Of a stretch of 64,000 nt of DNA, positions 45,060 to 55,485 are shown in pieces. The stretch is taken from contig NMRB01001767.1 of the NCBI GenBank assembly GCA_002633025.1, forward strand, positions 17,124 to 81,123, given 5' to 3'. A program made the position numbers and the translations under genes. The notes under the pieces are model-generated. The model ran no database searches. It saw only the letters and a program-made list of their open reading frames with translations, and was not told the DNA's origin. Numbering within the stretch: position 1 is the first letter of the stretch; the number at the start of each line of letters is the position of its first letter. This DNA comes from Notospermus geniculatus (taxonomy: Eukaryota > Nemertea > Pilidiophora > Heteronemertea > Lineidae).

Positions 45060-46295
45060 CTCACCCTGACTTTAAGCGTTAAATCACAAAACTAAGAATA
45101 GAACAATAAAAATGAGGATGCAAGGAAGCCATCAGGATATCAATCCTATTGCCATTATGTTTATGTTTAGTGTCAAAATATTATGACCGGAGGTTCGGAA
45201 CGGAGAGAGTCTGTTAGTAAAGCAGAAGCTGTTTTGACGGTATAATGGGCGGATATAAGGCTCACGTTAGATCAACAATATGGACCGATTAATGTAAAGA
45301 GTACAGGCACATCGGGATATTTAAAGATGATGTTTAAAAATTTTGATGACATGGAAAACCATTTCTAAAAATTTCCACTGTGTCGTGTCTATACGTATAC
45401 CGGTATGACAGTTTCTTAATTATAGTAAGTGCGTTGGTTAATCGCACCAACTAACTAGGCCTAACGACTTATATTACATTTTCGTATCCCGCAAATCCTC
45501 ATAGGATCCTGTTTCATTCGATAGTCAATGATTCATTTTGTATCCTTCCATTCAACAGATTGCACATTTAAATTTCTATAGCTATTTCTCTAGTTAAATA
45601 CACTATATCTGGTGTCGCGTTGTCCTCTCTGTTTATAACAGATGGTGCCTTATTGTCTTCAATAGGCCGACCAAGCCTGCACGTTCAGGATAAGATCAAT
45701 ATCGTTGGATTTATGCGTTTTAATTCTGATCATATCGCCGTGTTTGTCGAGTGGTGTCATCGTTTACACGTCATCCGTATCTTTGACCTGGGATGCAACT
45801 CGTGGACATACATGTAAAGTTGAAACACAGTCGGATCTAACACAGTAAATTTAACCAAATGCTGATCACAAAACTTGTTACATTGGTCAAGTGTCGGTGA
45901 TGGTTTGATATCCACATCCATTGCTATTTGGGTCCTTCGTCCTCCGCCAATAGTGATGATAAGGAATTCTAAGTCCATATCCAATTCCGAAGACATAATG
46001 CTGTGAAGCATGTCAAGGTAGGGTAGGCCTTTTCTCATCAAGTCGTACTGGCAACACCCTCCCATCTATATTTAATCCTGCTCCTACACCTTGCTTCAAA
46101 AGACTTTATTGTACTATCGGATATGCCCTGATGATGGGCACAATGCCCTGTCCATATGCTGGTGCAACATACTGGCTGAACTCGTCTCGCTATTGTGCAA
46201 GTTGATGGGTGCTTCCGTGCTTTGCCTCACTCTGTACTTTGACATCGATGTCCAAGGTTCAAAGTTCGATTCGAGATGATTCTCCGCTTTCCCTC
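45060..46295. other. No gene seen
   Basis: AT-rich sequence. Opposite frames around 45620-46065 shadow each other and have no motif. Confidence 0.4.
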
Positions 46296-46309
46296 TATCA
46301 TGGTAAGGC

Positions 46310-46522
46310 TAGTAGGCCTACAAGTAAAGTCGTCTCCGAATTTCGCAAATTTCCGGGTCTTCCTCAGGCACTTTCTATAAGAGATCCCATTCACTCCTGG
46401 GATCTCAACCAGAAAGTGCCTGAGGAAGGCCCCGGTTGGGTGGAAAATTTGCGAAATTCGGAGACACGACTTTTTTACTTGTGCTGTCATTTTATGTGTC
46501 GTTTGTTGTGCTCTATGTTGGA
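46310..46522. mobile_element. 213-bp R3 hairpin flanked by a 14-bp direct repeat
   Basis: Arms CAAGTAAAGTCGTCTCCGAA and its inverse pair through GCGAAATT, CCTCAGGCACTTTCT and GATCCCA. The outer part carries the inverse of ATAGAGCACA. TATCATGGTAAGGC occurs on both sides (46296-46309 and 46523-46536). A 14-bp direct repeat is longer than most DNA-transposon targets and more like a retroposon-type duplication. Confidence 0.7.
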
Positions 46523-46536
46523 TATCATGGTAAGGC

Positions 46537-47299
46537 GGTAGGAAGCCCTACGAAAATGAAAGTGCACCATATATGCTTCATTAGCTTTCTCTCTTCATCC
46601 ATCAGAAACGGTATATTCGGATAAGATCATACGAATATTCTAACAATCCTTCTCATTCAATATGATATATGCATCAAGTGTACTTCAGATCTGCAAGACG
46701 TTTGAAAAAAAACCAGTCTCAATATCAAAAGACTCAAATCATATTCATTTCGAGGCGAACAGAACGATATTGCTACTATGAAGCCAAACGCCGTAAGATA
46801 TCGATATACCACAAGATTCCTATCACTAAAACCTTATATTTGTTCCCATCGACTGAGAACTGCAGTTTTCTTATACAAAGACAGCTGAATCGCCTTCTGA
46901 TTGAAGGGCAACGAATGACTTGTCATCGTGCTATGTATCTAGCTTAAAGTAATTGATGCTTGCTTTGTGCTTGAGTCGATGGGAAAATAATCGGGTCGTG
47001 ATTGAGGGCTCGGGCCCATTATCTACTGGTGAATCGGCTTAACTAACCGTACTGTGCCCGTATGATTAGAGAGTCAGTGAATGAGGGCATGGGGGACGTG
47101 TCTTTTGAGACTCGAGGAATATGGTCAGCAGTATGTCCCTAAGTCCTCCAAAGTGTTGTTACGTACCTAGGTTTATGGTCGCAAGTGTTCACCCCATCGG
47201 GTATGAGTGGGGATGTTGTAAAAAAAACATTCGTCTGTTGAGTAGGTGTTTGGTTCATCGCGGTGAAGGATGTGATCTGTAGTCCACATTGAGGTGTCT
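46537..47299. other. No gene seen
   Basis: AT-rich sequence. A 92-codon frame at 46669-46947 (+) lacks any recognised motif or splice context. Confidence 0.4.
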
Positions 47300-47572
47300 A
47301 TGAAAGTGCACCAAAACGTCCTCAAAAAACGTTCTCAAAACGTCCTTCCTCGACCTAAAAAAATTGTAAAACGGGCTAGAAGGTGTACCGTTGGCCAAAT
47401 AATGCCGCGAAGATCTGGAGCACCCTTCCGTCCGAACCCGTCCATGAAGTTCGTAAGAAGACTGTGAAAAGTTGCCACTACATCCACTCCGTTCGCACAA
47501 ACTTAAATTTGAACCCGTTCGGCAACATTTTTTCAAGAACGTACTGAGAACTAGCTCAGTGTGATGGGGGGA
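47300..47572. repeat. Dispersed repeat family R2, copy 3
   Basis: Matches 8440-8668: AAACGGGCTAGAAGGTGTA, GGCCAAATAATG, GGAGCACCCTTCC, ACTCCGTTCGCACA, TTTTTCAAGAACGTACTGAG. Confidence 0.7.
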
Positions 47573-47759
47573 TTGGGATCTGGGTTGAAAAGTAATGAAT
47601 GGACTTTTTGCAGGTTATTTATTTATGCACCTCTGGGCAGCGAGATTGTGTCTTTTGATGAGATTTTGAACCAGACGTCGCTGTGTGAGAAGCTTTATCA
47701 AAAGTCTCCAACTCTGCCAGACTACCTTCACGTTTGATCCATGTCTGGGTAAACACCTG

Positions 47760-47887
47760 GGGCGACCGCCACGAAACTACGATAGCACTAACAGGGCCCA
47801 ACAGAGAAATTCTGTAATGGTAAAAGCCATTGCATACCTCTCTGTTAGGCATTGTTAGTGCTATCGGAGTTTCGTGACGGCCCGCCC
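47760..47887. mobile_element. 128-bp inverted-repeat element, ends GGGCGACCGCCACGAAACTA
   Basis: The left arm GGGCGACCGCCACGAAACTA / CGATAGCACTAACAG is mirrored by CTGTTAGGCATTGTTAGTGCTATCG and TTTCGTGACGGCCCGCCC. The class is not recognised. Confidence 0.65.
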
Positions 47888-48075
47888 TGAACATTGACAT
47901 TCTGACGGATAGGCTGTAGATCTCTCTGCTTATGGTGAGTGGTTACAGGCGACCAGTAAGCGGATTAGATGTCTTAATATCGAAATACGTATAGCGGCAA
48001 TGTTAACGTCCGATTACCCATTCACCCATGAATTGACAAGAGCGACAACCACAGGATCTAAGTCAGGTGTATTAA

Positions 48076-48307
48076 AGCCTAGGTCACATATCCACTCCGG
48101 GGCCCGTACGGCGACCGTACGGCGAGTAAAAACAGGCATTTTAGCCAATTTCTACGGTGCCCAGTTTGATCTAGTTTAATTTCCGCTTATCCATTGAGGC
48201 GATTTCGGCATAATTCAGCTTCGATCTGAGTTTCAGTCTCAAAAATCCACAGCAAGCCGCTGGGTGGGGAAAATCGTACGGCGCCCGGTGGCATTTGTGA
48301 CCCAGGC
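48076..48307. mobile_element. 232-bp MITE with TTAA target, ends GCCTGGGTCACA
   Basis: Left AGCCTAGGTCACATATCCAC and right inverse GCCTGGGTCACAAATGCCAC share about 20 bp, and both continue into CCGTACGGCG. TTAA flanks both ends (48072-48075, 48308-48311). A TTAA target suggests a piggyBac- or Kolobok-type source. Confidence 0.65.
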
Positions 48308-48399
48308 TTAAGGTAATAAGTTCCGTTTGTCACAATCTAGGTGACATCCAGATAGTTTATTCTCCTATAATGGTAGTATATCAGTCTCGGTTTAACAGC

Positions 48400-48905
48400 T
48401 GCTGATGGGCGTGGTGGCAGCAACTCGGATACATATTCCTAGGGGCAAAAGCCGGGCATGTCGAAGAGCAACTCTGGTACTTAAGGGAAGTACCTGTGGC
48501 AAGTGTCGGGCAGGAACTCAGTTCTAATGGGCTGGCCAGGGGATGTCTAACAGTAACTCCAGTACCTCAGTACCTATGGGTACATGTAGTAGCCAGGGTA
48601 TGTCAAACAGCAACTCCTGACCAGTATGGGCATTAGCCGCGGCATGTCAAACAACAACTCAAGTACTTATGGGTAGTAGCCAGAGCATGTCAAAAGCAAC
48701 CCCTGACCAGTAGCCTACTATGGGCATTCGCCAGGGCATGTCAAACAGCAACTCCAGACCAGTACCATGGGCATTAGCCGGCGCATGTTAACCAGCAGCT
48801 CCAGTAGCCGGGGCATGTCAAGCATCAACTCCTGGCCAGTACTAGCAACTCCAGTACTTACAGGCAGTAACCGGGGCAAATGTCGAACAACAACAGCTCC
48901 AGCAA
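48400..48905. repeat. Degenerate minisatellite, about 50-60 bp period
   Basis: Eight to ten variants of GGGCATTAGCCGGGGCATGT, then CAAACAGCAACTCC(T/A)GACCAGTA follow each other with unequal spacing. The interior has TACATGTAG once. Frames on both strands are present only because the unit lacks stops; the unit lengths are not multiples of three in a constant way, so it is not a coding repeat. Confidence 0.75.
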
Positions 48906-49404
48906 CAAGTCGGATGTCAGTTGCCAAGGACCGCTCATTCTTTATAGTGATGGTATCAGATCGGTTGTTGATTGAGCCGGGGCGGGGGCGTAGCATGCAA
49001 ACTTGTCACATGTTAGATACATCAAACACACGTCAAACAGAGCGAAATCAAATGATCCCCGAGATAATTCGAGGTCATATCGGCCAATTTACGGACTCGG
49101 TACCCCAAGGCGTGTCCAGGAGTTTACGCTCTCTTGGGTACGCCTAACTGGTTTACATGGGTTATTGGTTAGTGGGAGTGGAGGCTACGACTGCTTTTCA
49201 AGGACATGGTGCGGTCGTTTGGTTGATCCCTTGTAATATACCGGTAATAGTGCTTCTTGATAACGGGGGGCAGCAATCACCTCAAGGACAATTTGACTTT
49301 TATCATTTTCTTTACATTTTGGGGATGAAAGTGCAATAGGTGGACCTTCTGACCTCGTCCAACTTTTCGCAACCTTTCGTCCGAAGATGATGTTGGCACA
49401 AATA
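48906..49404. other. No gene seen
   Basis: Overlapping short frames on + near 49003-49339; no motif. Confidence 0.4.
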
Positions 49405-49642
49405 CCCTAAACTCCCACTTACCTGTCCCATTCATGAACTCGGAAAAAAATGACTAAATCCTAAGTTGAAGATAATGGGGGTGGGGGGAGGGGGGTATGG
49501 TCAGAAACAGTTATGTCCTGTCCACTTACCTGTCCCACTCCCGAACCTGGCAAAGAAAGACAGCGTGCAATATCTTCAACTTAGCATTTGGTCATCATTT
49601 TTTCCCAGTTCAGCAATGGGACAGGTAAGTGGGAGTTTAGAG
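49405..49642. mobile_element. 238-bp MITE carrying a splice-donor-like end, copy 2
   Basis: Same family as 4091-4313: left CCTAAACTCCCACTTACCTG, right GGGACAGGTAAGTGGGAGTT. CAG|GTAAGT lies in the right end, and the left end gives it on the other strand. Inner TCCTAAGTTGAAGATA arms are kept. The centre has a G-rich run. Confidence 0.75.
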
Positions 49643-49784
49643 TATATAAAAAGAACGAGGCTATAACGCCTACACGAGGCCAAATGATTGCTCAGTCGCG
49701 TAGTGTTCATAGGCTGTGAAAGGAAATGCGATAGATAAGGTGCGTATTGGCCAGTGTAGTACTGTACTGTACCTACAACGACTA

Positions 49785-50138
49785 ACTTTAGCTGAAAGGG
49801 TAAATGTCGTCCTGGGTATACACAAAGATTACCCAGGATCTCAATCTTCACAAAAACATTACCCTGGGTGTACTTTCGGTAGCCGAACATCACCCAGCAT
49901 CGTAGTATGACACCTGGATTCGAGTTGTCTCGCCCGTGGTCACGTGACCGCCTGAAGAATGTCATGAACAAGTACCGCAGCGCGAGACTGCAAGATTCCG
50001 CGGGATTTCTAAATAGGACTCGTTTCTAGGCACAGATTGCGGAAGCTGGGTGATGTTCGGCTACCGAAAGTACACCCAGGGTATTGAGATCCTGGGTAAT
50101 CTTTGTATATACCCAGGACGACATTTACCCTTTCAGCC
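49785..50138. mobile_element. 354-bp hairpin: 115-bp near-perfect arms around a 150-bp loop
   Basis: The left arm runs from GCTGAAAGGGTAAATGTCGT through CCTGGGTATACACAAAG and GGTAGCCGAACATCACCCAGC (to 49898). The right arm is its inverse from GCTGGGTGATGTTCGGCTAC (50048) to 50138. The loop contains CGCGGGATTT and GTCACGTGACC. Small differences between the arms are mostly one short indel. No target duplication seen. Confidence 0.8.
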
Positions 50139-50510
50139 TAACTTTAGAGCAACTGTAGATACTACAGAGGGCAGCGAATATAAAGAATCGAGGTGAATGA
50201 AGTTAATACGCAGTTAGCCACATGTCTTAGGGCGCAGAAGGCTTGGTTAGGCAGGTGGCAGAGGTCAATAAAATGTTAGCAAGAAATAGATGAATGTTTG
50301 GTCGACTCAGGCGCTAGAGTGATTATTTACTTATTGGATGTGATTGGGTTGTCAGATTGTCGATCAGTCTCTGAGGGTTTAATCAGAAATTGGAGATCAG
50401 GTGAAATTAGGAATGATGAGGTAGTGCAAAGAAAGTAGTGAGAAGATGTTGTGAGTTCGTATCGAGGTGTTATCGGGCTCGCTGACAGCTGGGTGAGAAG
50501 CAACGAAAAG
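50139..50510. other. No feature recognised
   Basis: A stretch with no gene or repeat recognised. Confidence 0.4.
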
Positions 50511-50668
50511 TAAGGTCAATCGCACATTTACGGCAAAACTCAGTGCGGTAGTGGTGTTTTTAAAGTCGACTGACCCAAAGCTGCTCGACTCGTCATTCAG
50601 CCGGGTCAGTCGACTTTAAAAACACCGCTACCGGATTGAGTTTTGCCGCAAATGTGCGCTTGGCCTTA
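50511..50668. mobile_element. 158-bp hairpin MITE, ends TAAGGYCAARCGCACA (copy 1)
   Basis: TAAGGTCAATCGCACATTTA pairs with AAATGTGCGCTTGGCCTTA. The arms continue through CGGCAAAACTCA and GGTGTTTTTAAAGTCGACTGACCC to a short loop with GCTGCTCGACTCGTCATTCAG. Two relatives follow within 600 bp. Confidence 0.85.
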
Positions 50669-50989
50669 CGAATAATACGGTACGATATTTCATTACTCCC
50701 AATTACATGTAGTGATGACGCACACCCCAAGTACATGGACACTTCTTCGTGAGTGCAACGTCTCCCATTAGGCCTACACTTTCACAAATCGTCACCTGAT
50801 AATGGTACATGACACCGTTTTGCTGCAGCATTGTGTCGAAGGCACTTCACATAATTGCCACTGACAGTCTCTCCAGAACCCGTCTTGCAAACTGATTTAG
50901 CAGCTCATTCAGCTCATCACCTGATCCTTTCTGAGCAGTTGAGAGTACAAAGTAGCGAATCTGCCGGATACGAACCTGCCGCCTCTCGG

Positions 50990-51074
50990 TTAAGCGGCAA
51001 AACCCGGCTGAATGACGAGTTGGGTCAATCGACTTTAAAAACACCCCTACCGCATTGACTTTTGTGCGCCTGGC
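50990..51074. mobile_element. Half copy of the same hairpin (copy 2)
   Basis: CCCGGCTGAATGACGAGTTG, GGGTCAATCGACTTTAAAAA, CACCCCTACCGCATTGACTTTTGTGCGCCTGGCC repeats the right half of copy 1 in the same order. The left half is missing. Confidence 0.75.
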
Positions 51075-51077
51075 CTC

Positions 51078-51232
51078 AGGCTAGGCGCACATGGACGGCA
51101 AATCTCAATGCGGCAGGGGTGTTTCTAAAGTTGACTGACCCAACGCTGCTAGGCTCGCCATTCAGCCGGGTTAGTCGACTTTAAAAACACCCCAACCGCA
51201 TTAAGATTTGCCGTGAATGTGCGCCTAACCTT
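51078..51232. mobile_element. 155-bp hairpin MITE of the same family (copy 3)
   Basis: AGGCTAGGCGCACATGGACG pairs with CCGTGAATGTGCGCCTAACC. Arms include GGGGTGTTTCTAAAGTTGACTGACCC and its inverse. It is about 15% different from copy 1 by eye, so the copies are separate insertions or an old rearrangement. Confidence 0.8.
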
Positions 51233-51634
51233 ACTAGTCCGACGCTTTTAACACCGCCCTCTCCGACACATCTGCTTATAAAGAGAATATTAGTAAGAAG
51301 ATACATACAGGTATGCAGTATGCTTTAAGGACCATGCACTCCCATCGCTTACAAATGGTAAGCGTGGCTCGTAAACCTAGAAGATCAGGTCATTTTTTCC
51401 CACAGCTCAGCCGTCACAGGAAATTGGCGAAAGGGTGAGAGGAAAAAAGATGGTGAGAACGGATGCTTCTGATAGCTCTGATTTGGTTTGTTGGTTCTTT
51501 GGCACCTGCTGTTCTATCCTTGTCGTCGTTCGTTATTTACCGCTGGTCGCCGTGTAGTTTTATGGGAGAAGCCCGCGATGAATCGTGAGAGTGTCAAGAG
51601 TTGTATCTTTTTGGATGGAACGGAAAAAATCTCA
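51233..51634. other. No gene seen
   Basis: AT-rich sequence up to the next element. Frame 51488-51802 (+) runs into the element and is not supported. Confidence 0.4.
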
Positions 51635-52090
51635 GATTGGTTCCCGATTTCACCAGTAGGATTGTTGAATGGTGTGATTATGTATCTACGTCCCCTCTAT
51701 GTGTTCAGCAATTTTCGGCCCGATTCTACTTCAAACATGGCCGCCAGGCGGCCATCTTCGGAAATGGCTTTTGGCCTATATCTAATAAATTACTGCAACT
51801 AAAATGTTTTGACCTTGAAATTGTATGTACGTTGGTACCCTCTATGCGTACATCGAATTTTGACCCTTTTCGACTTCAAATGTGGTGGCCAGTCGGCCAT
51901 CTTGAAAATGGGACTTCAACCAATATCTCATGAAGAACAGCAGCTAGATCGTTGTAAATTGGTACATGGCACATGGTCCATGGACCATTTCATTCAACAA
52001 TCGACGCTTTTCGGATGACCATGTGATTAATATGGACGACAGGCGCTACCGGCTCGATATCTTATCCACCAGTGAGATCGGGAACCAATC
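51635..52090. mobile_element. 456-bp element, ends GATTGGTTCCCGATTTCACC
   Basis: GATTGGTTCCCGATTTCACC (51635) is mirrored by CCAGTGAGATCGGGAACCAATC (52090). The interior has two GGCCATCTT blocks, one in a perfect ATGGCCGCCAGGCGGCCAT palindrome (51738-51756), plus TGACCTTGAAATTGTATGTA. The 77-bp element at 2575-2651 has the same ends with almost all interior deleted. Confidence 0.75.
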
Positions 52091-52700
52091 GAAGAAGTCG
52101 CCTTTGAAGTGCAAAATACCTTTTTGTTCGACCAAAATTTGTTTAACGCAGGAACAGGTCTCATTTTATCTTCTACTTCCATTACTATATAATACGGCTT
52201 AGATCCGAATTCTGTAATGAATTCCTGGCACCTGACTTCGATGTGACTACCCCTCAACGATCGATTCGTTCAATTTGTCGAGACTTTCTAAAACACATGA
52301 GGCAGGTGGCAGGGTAATTTGTGTGAAGAGCATTTTGATCTTTTAAAAGGGAAATCAAAGAAACACAGTGTATCAGAGACTTGGTAGAATGTCGTAGATG
52401 TGACATCGGATTGTTGTACAAACAATCATGTGCATGTGCATGTACATATAACTTGAAGATGTCTTCCTGCCTATTGCAGGACATGAGAATCGCTATATAG
52501 CTAACTGGTCTACTATTTCTGTATTTGGACAGTAAACTGTGTCCAGTAGCTTGCTAGGTCAATCATTCTCTGCAATGCACACTAAATCATCATTTAGACA
52601 TATCGTTTAAATGTAGAGATAACCGACACAGCTTGCTCCTGTATAACGTGTATGCCAATCGGACATGCTAATCGAACGATTTTTCGTAACCAGAGATTCT
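52091..52700. other. No gene seen
   Basis: AT-rich sequence with no recognised feature. Confidence 0.4.
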
Positions 52701-53125
52701 TGACAGTATAAGTAAAGTCGTCTCCGATATTCGCAAATTTTCGACCCCAATAGTCCCAGCGGTTACGAAACATGCCACCAAATGGCAAAATCCTGAACTT
52801 TGACCTCTGTGACCTTGAAAAGTAGGTCAAATCAAAAACCCGTTTTATGTATCCTCATTAGATACACCTATAGATGCACGTATGATAAAAATTTGGAGAT
52901 GATCCAGTCATTGGTTCAGGAGTTATTGTACTTTTTGTGTTTTTGGTTTTGGCCACCTGGTGGCCAAGCCAAAAATCGAATCGGAGAGAAAGTTGCTGTC
53001 ATAGGTCATCTTACCTAGGGGTATATATGTACCAAGTTTCAGATCAATAGCCCCAGCGGTTACGAAACGTGCCCTGCTAACGACGACGGATGCTGCACCA
53101 TCGTAGAGTTCACCCCAGGTGAGCT
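52701..53125. repeat. Composite dispersed repeat with TGACCT half-sites and CAGCGGTTACGAAAC ends
   Basis: An R3 arm (52710-52748, AAGTCGTCTCCGATATTCGC) abuts a unit flanked by direct repeats AGTCCCAGCGGTTACGAAAC (52748) and AGCCCCAGCGGTTACGAAAC (53048). Inside are TTTGACCTCTGTGACCTTGA, CCACCTGGTGGCC and TATGTACCAAGTTTCAGATC. CACCCCAGGTGAGCTAAAAA closes the unit. It resembles widely repeated sequence of marine invertebrates; class unknown. Confidence 0.6.
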
Positions 53126-53626
53126 AAAAAACGTACAAAAAATTGACTGTGTACCGTGGGGAATAGTGCTTCAGCGCTCCAGGAAATATACATGTAGGCC
53201 TATGTTGAAATACATGACTTTGTATACCGAAGAAAATAGTCCGCTCGCATTTTAAAATGTCATCTCTATCCACCCCACCACGCCTTCATTTTCAAAATGA
53301 CTAAATAGAAATATAAAATATTAATGGTATTGGGTCCGGGAGATAGTTGAAGTCCCATGTTACCAATATCTCAGTATTTTGAAAGTATGACGACTTAGAT
53401 ATTCTCATGAATATTCATGGCCTGTCATAATAACGACTTGATGCGTTGTTTAGCGACGCCAGGCCAAATAGGACGAAATGTACTATTTTGTTATGAGAGT
53501 GGCCGATTGTTAACCCCTGTGAGTGAAGTCTTGGTTTGCTAACCAGTCGAAACCGTTCATGTTCTGATAGAGAAAGGCAAAACGTAACAACTTTTGCTTT
53601 GTCTAGCGCAATCCGGCTGCTGGTAA
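53126..53626. other. No gene seen
   Basis: AT-rich. A minus-strand frame (53415-53762) runs into the following MITE and is not supported. Confidence 0.4.
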
Positions 53627-53926
53627 GGGGCCGTCTCAAATTACATTGATGCCAAAAAGACGAAGTGACTTCATCTCTTCCCCTCCCCCTTGAAATGATG
53701 AAGTGGGCACTTGACATTGGCTTCATCCATATAGGGACGGTAGACAGTCCAAAGTAGCCCATGTAGTCAGAGCCTTGTTCCTTTCTGAAGACTGCATATA
53801 AAAAGTCATTCTCCTGTAAAAAAGAGTGATGCCAATTTTTTCAAAAGAGATGAAATCGAGAACTCCCCTCCCCCAGACGAAGTCACTTCGTCTTTTTTGG
53901 CATCAAAACAATTTTGAGACGGCCCC
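53627..53926. mobile_element. 300-bp MITE, family GGGGCCGTCTCAAA, target TAA
   Basis: The left end GGGGCCGTCTCAAATTACAT and the right end inverse GGGGCCGTCTCAAAATTGTT continue through TTGATGCCAAAAAGACGAAG and its inverse. TAA flanks both ends (53624-53626, 53927-53929). TWA targets with GGG(C) ends are the hallmark of PIF/Harbinger. It is a relative of 17315-17826. Confidence 0.85.
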
Positions 53927-54119
53927 TAACGTGGACAGATCGCTTTCTCTGTATGCCCTTAAAACATTCATACATGTAGATCGCGCTTACACTTGAAAAT
54001 CTACAGTCTACGTACTTTTATTTTTCAGAAACGTTTCGGGCTTACCACATTTGAAGTGGTTGTTGTCTAAAAATAACCGTGGAGGAGACTTCTTTGTTCT
54101 CATTGCTTATTCGCCATTG

Positions 54120-54187
54120 TTTTCCAGCTCTGCTGACGTCACTTCCTTCACCGGACCGCAGCCGATATAAACTTCACGTGACGACTG
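54120..54187 (+). promoter_or_regulatory. Candidate promoter and 5' untranslated exon (weak)
   Basis: TGACGTCA (CRE, 54134-54141) is followed by ACTTCCTTC (ETS-like), CCGGACCGCAGCC, GATATAA (54164-54170) and the E-box CACGTG (54175-54180). Immediately after comes a consensus splice donor, CTG|GTAAGTATT, with GT at 54188. Such a cluster beside a donor could be a transcription start with a short non-coding first exon feeding the exon at 55264. The GATATAA is too close to the donor to act as a TATA box for this exon, so the start would be TATA-less. All of this is inference from motifs. Confidence 0.25.
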
Positions 54188-55263
54188 GTAAGTATTAAGA
54201 CGACCTTCGAAATCAGGCTTAATTTGATAACGCCATCGAGATTCGCTGAAGAGAAAGTCATCTCGGTAACTATCAGCAAAGGTTGCTCGTTACCCATGGC
54301 GCTGGCTGTCGAGAAGACATGGAACTAGCGGCGCATTGACATGGAGTGGATGAAACTGTATGGCCACTTTCGGCTGCTGCAAAATGGATAAAATAACAGG
54401 AGGTATTAATTATTGCGTGGACGACTCATCGTGGTAACAGAAATATTGCATTTAGTCGATATTGCCATTTGGGCTAAGTTGTTTGAATCCGGTGTTGTGC
54501 CATTTGGTCTAACTTCGTCGAATCCGGTTCAGGGCACGTGTCGCGTAAGTTGGGAAGAGCATCGAGACGCATATGGAATACAGGTTAGCATATGCTACGT
54601 TGGATTAAACGATCTCAGCAAAGGTTGGAATTCCAGACGCATCTTGCAAGTTCTTTGCTAACGATCCACGGGATTCTTATAAACTGTGATTTCTTTTTCA
54701 TGTTGTGATATTTGAGACTGTAATGTGTTGTGCGTATCCGATTTTTCGCCACCGGTTCGAATTTGCAACTTTAGGAGATCTGTCGATTTTCTCGATAATC
54801 TTCAGTAGTTGTATTTGATAAAAATTGTTGTGAGGTTAAGAAAACACTGTCATTTTAACAGGAATATCCAGTCCAATTATTGGATATCTTAATACTTCTT
54901 TATCAGACTGTTGTTTCATATTCATTACGATGTTCTAGTCCGGCACCATCGACAGAGGACACCCAAATCGTATCCATCACGAGGAATACTAATCTTCAGT
55001 TAGTAGAGGATTTTAAGAAAACGAACGACCGGAATTGAATTCAACTGGATTTTAGGGGGAAGGAGTAAATAAATGACATTGCTGTGAATACGGTTAAAAG
55101 TGACAGTTCTATGCAATTGGTAACACGGGTTGGATGAATTTTGGTCCTATTAAAATATGTTGCAATTTTGTACGGCAGTCTGCTAGCTGACTGTCTTGCT
55201 GAACCAAATTTTTGCTGCAAAACGTTCCTAAATGAAGTTCACAAGGAAAAAGCATTACCGCAG

Positions 55264-55369
55264 AACGGACATTGTGAGAGTGTGCGAATTCCAGTACAAC
55301 GAATTCCGAAGCTAAACATGGAATACCACCAAGGGATCTTACTTTTAATTATTGGAATATCAATGTGTG
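55264..55369 (+). CDS. Candidate first coding exon encoding a signal peptide, phase-1 donor
   Basis: ATG at 55318 has a strong context (AAACATGG). It opens a frame encoding MEYHQGILLLIIGISMCG: a short polar start, a ten-residue hydrophobic core and a small-residue C-end, as in signal peptides. The exon stops after the first base of a codon at a consensus donor, TGTG|GTAAGT (GT at 55370). A phase-1 intron right after the signal peptide is common in animal secreted and receptor genes made of shuffled domains. No earlier ATG occurs in this frame. The 5' border (CATTACCGCAG|AACG, exon from 55264) is my guess, with a weak pyrimidine tract. A different ATG frame at 55231 would end at 55314, just before this start. 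Partner exons are unproven. Confidence 0.4.
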
Positions 55370-55397
55370 GTAAGTAGTTTTTTTACTATATCGAATT

Positions 55398-55485
55398 AAT
55401 TCTCCTCTGTCTGTCTCTCTCTTCTCTGTCTCTGTTTCTCTCTATGTATGTCTGTCTGTCTGTCGGTGTGTCTGTCTGTCTCAAC
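55398..55485. repeat. CT/TCTG-rich microsatellite
   Basis: Runs of CTGTCTGTCTCTCTCTTCTC and TGTCTGTCTGTC form a pyrimidine-rich tract just downstream of the candidate exon. Confidence 0.85.
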
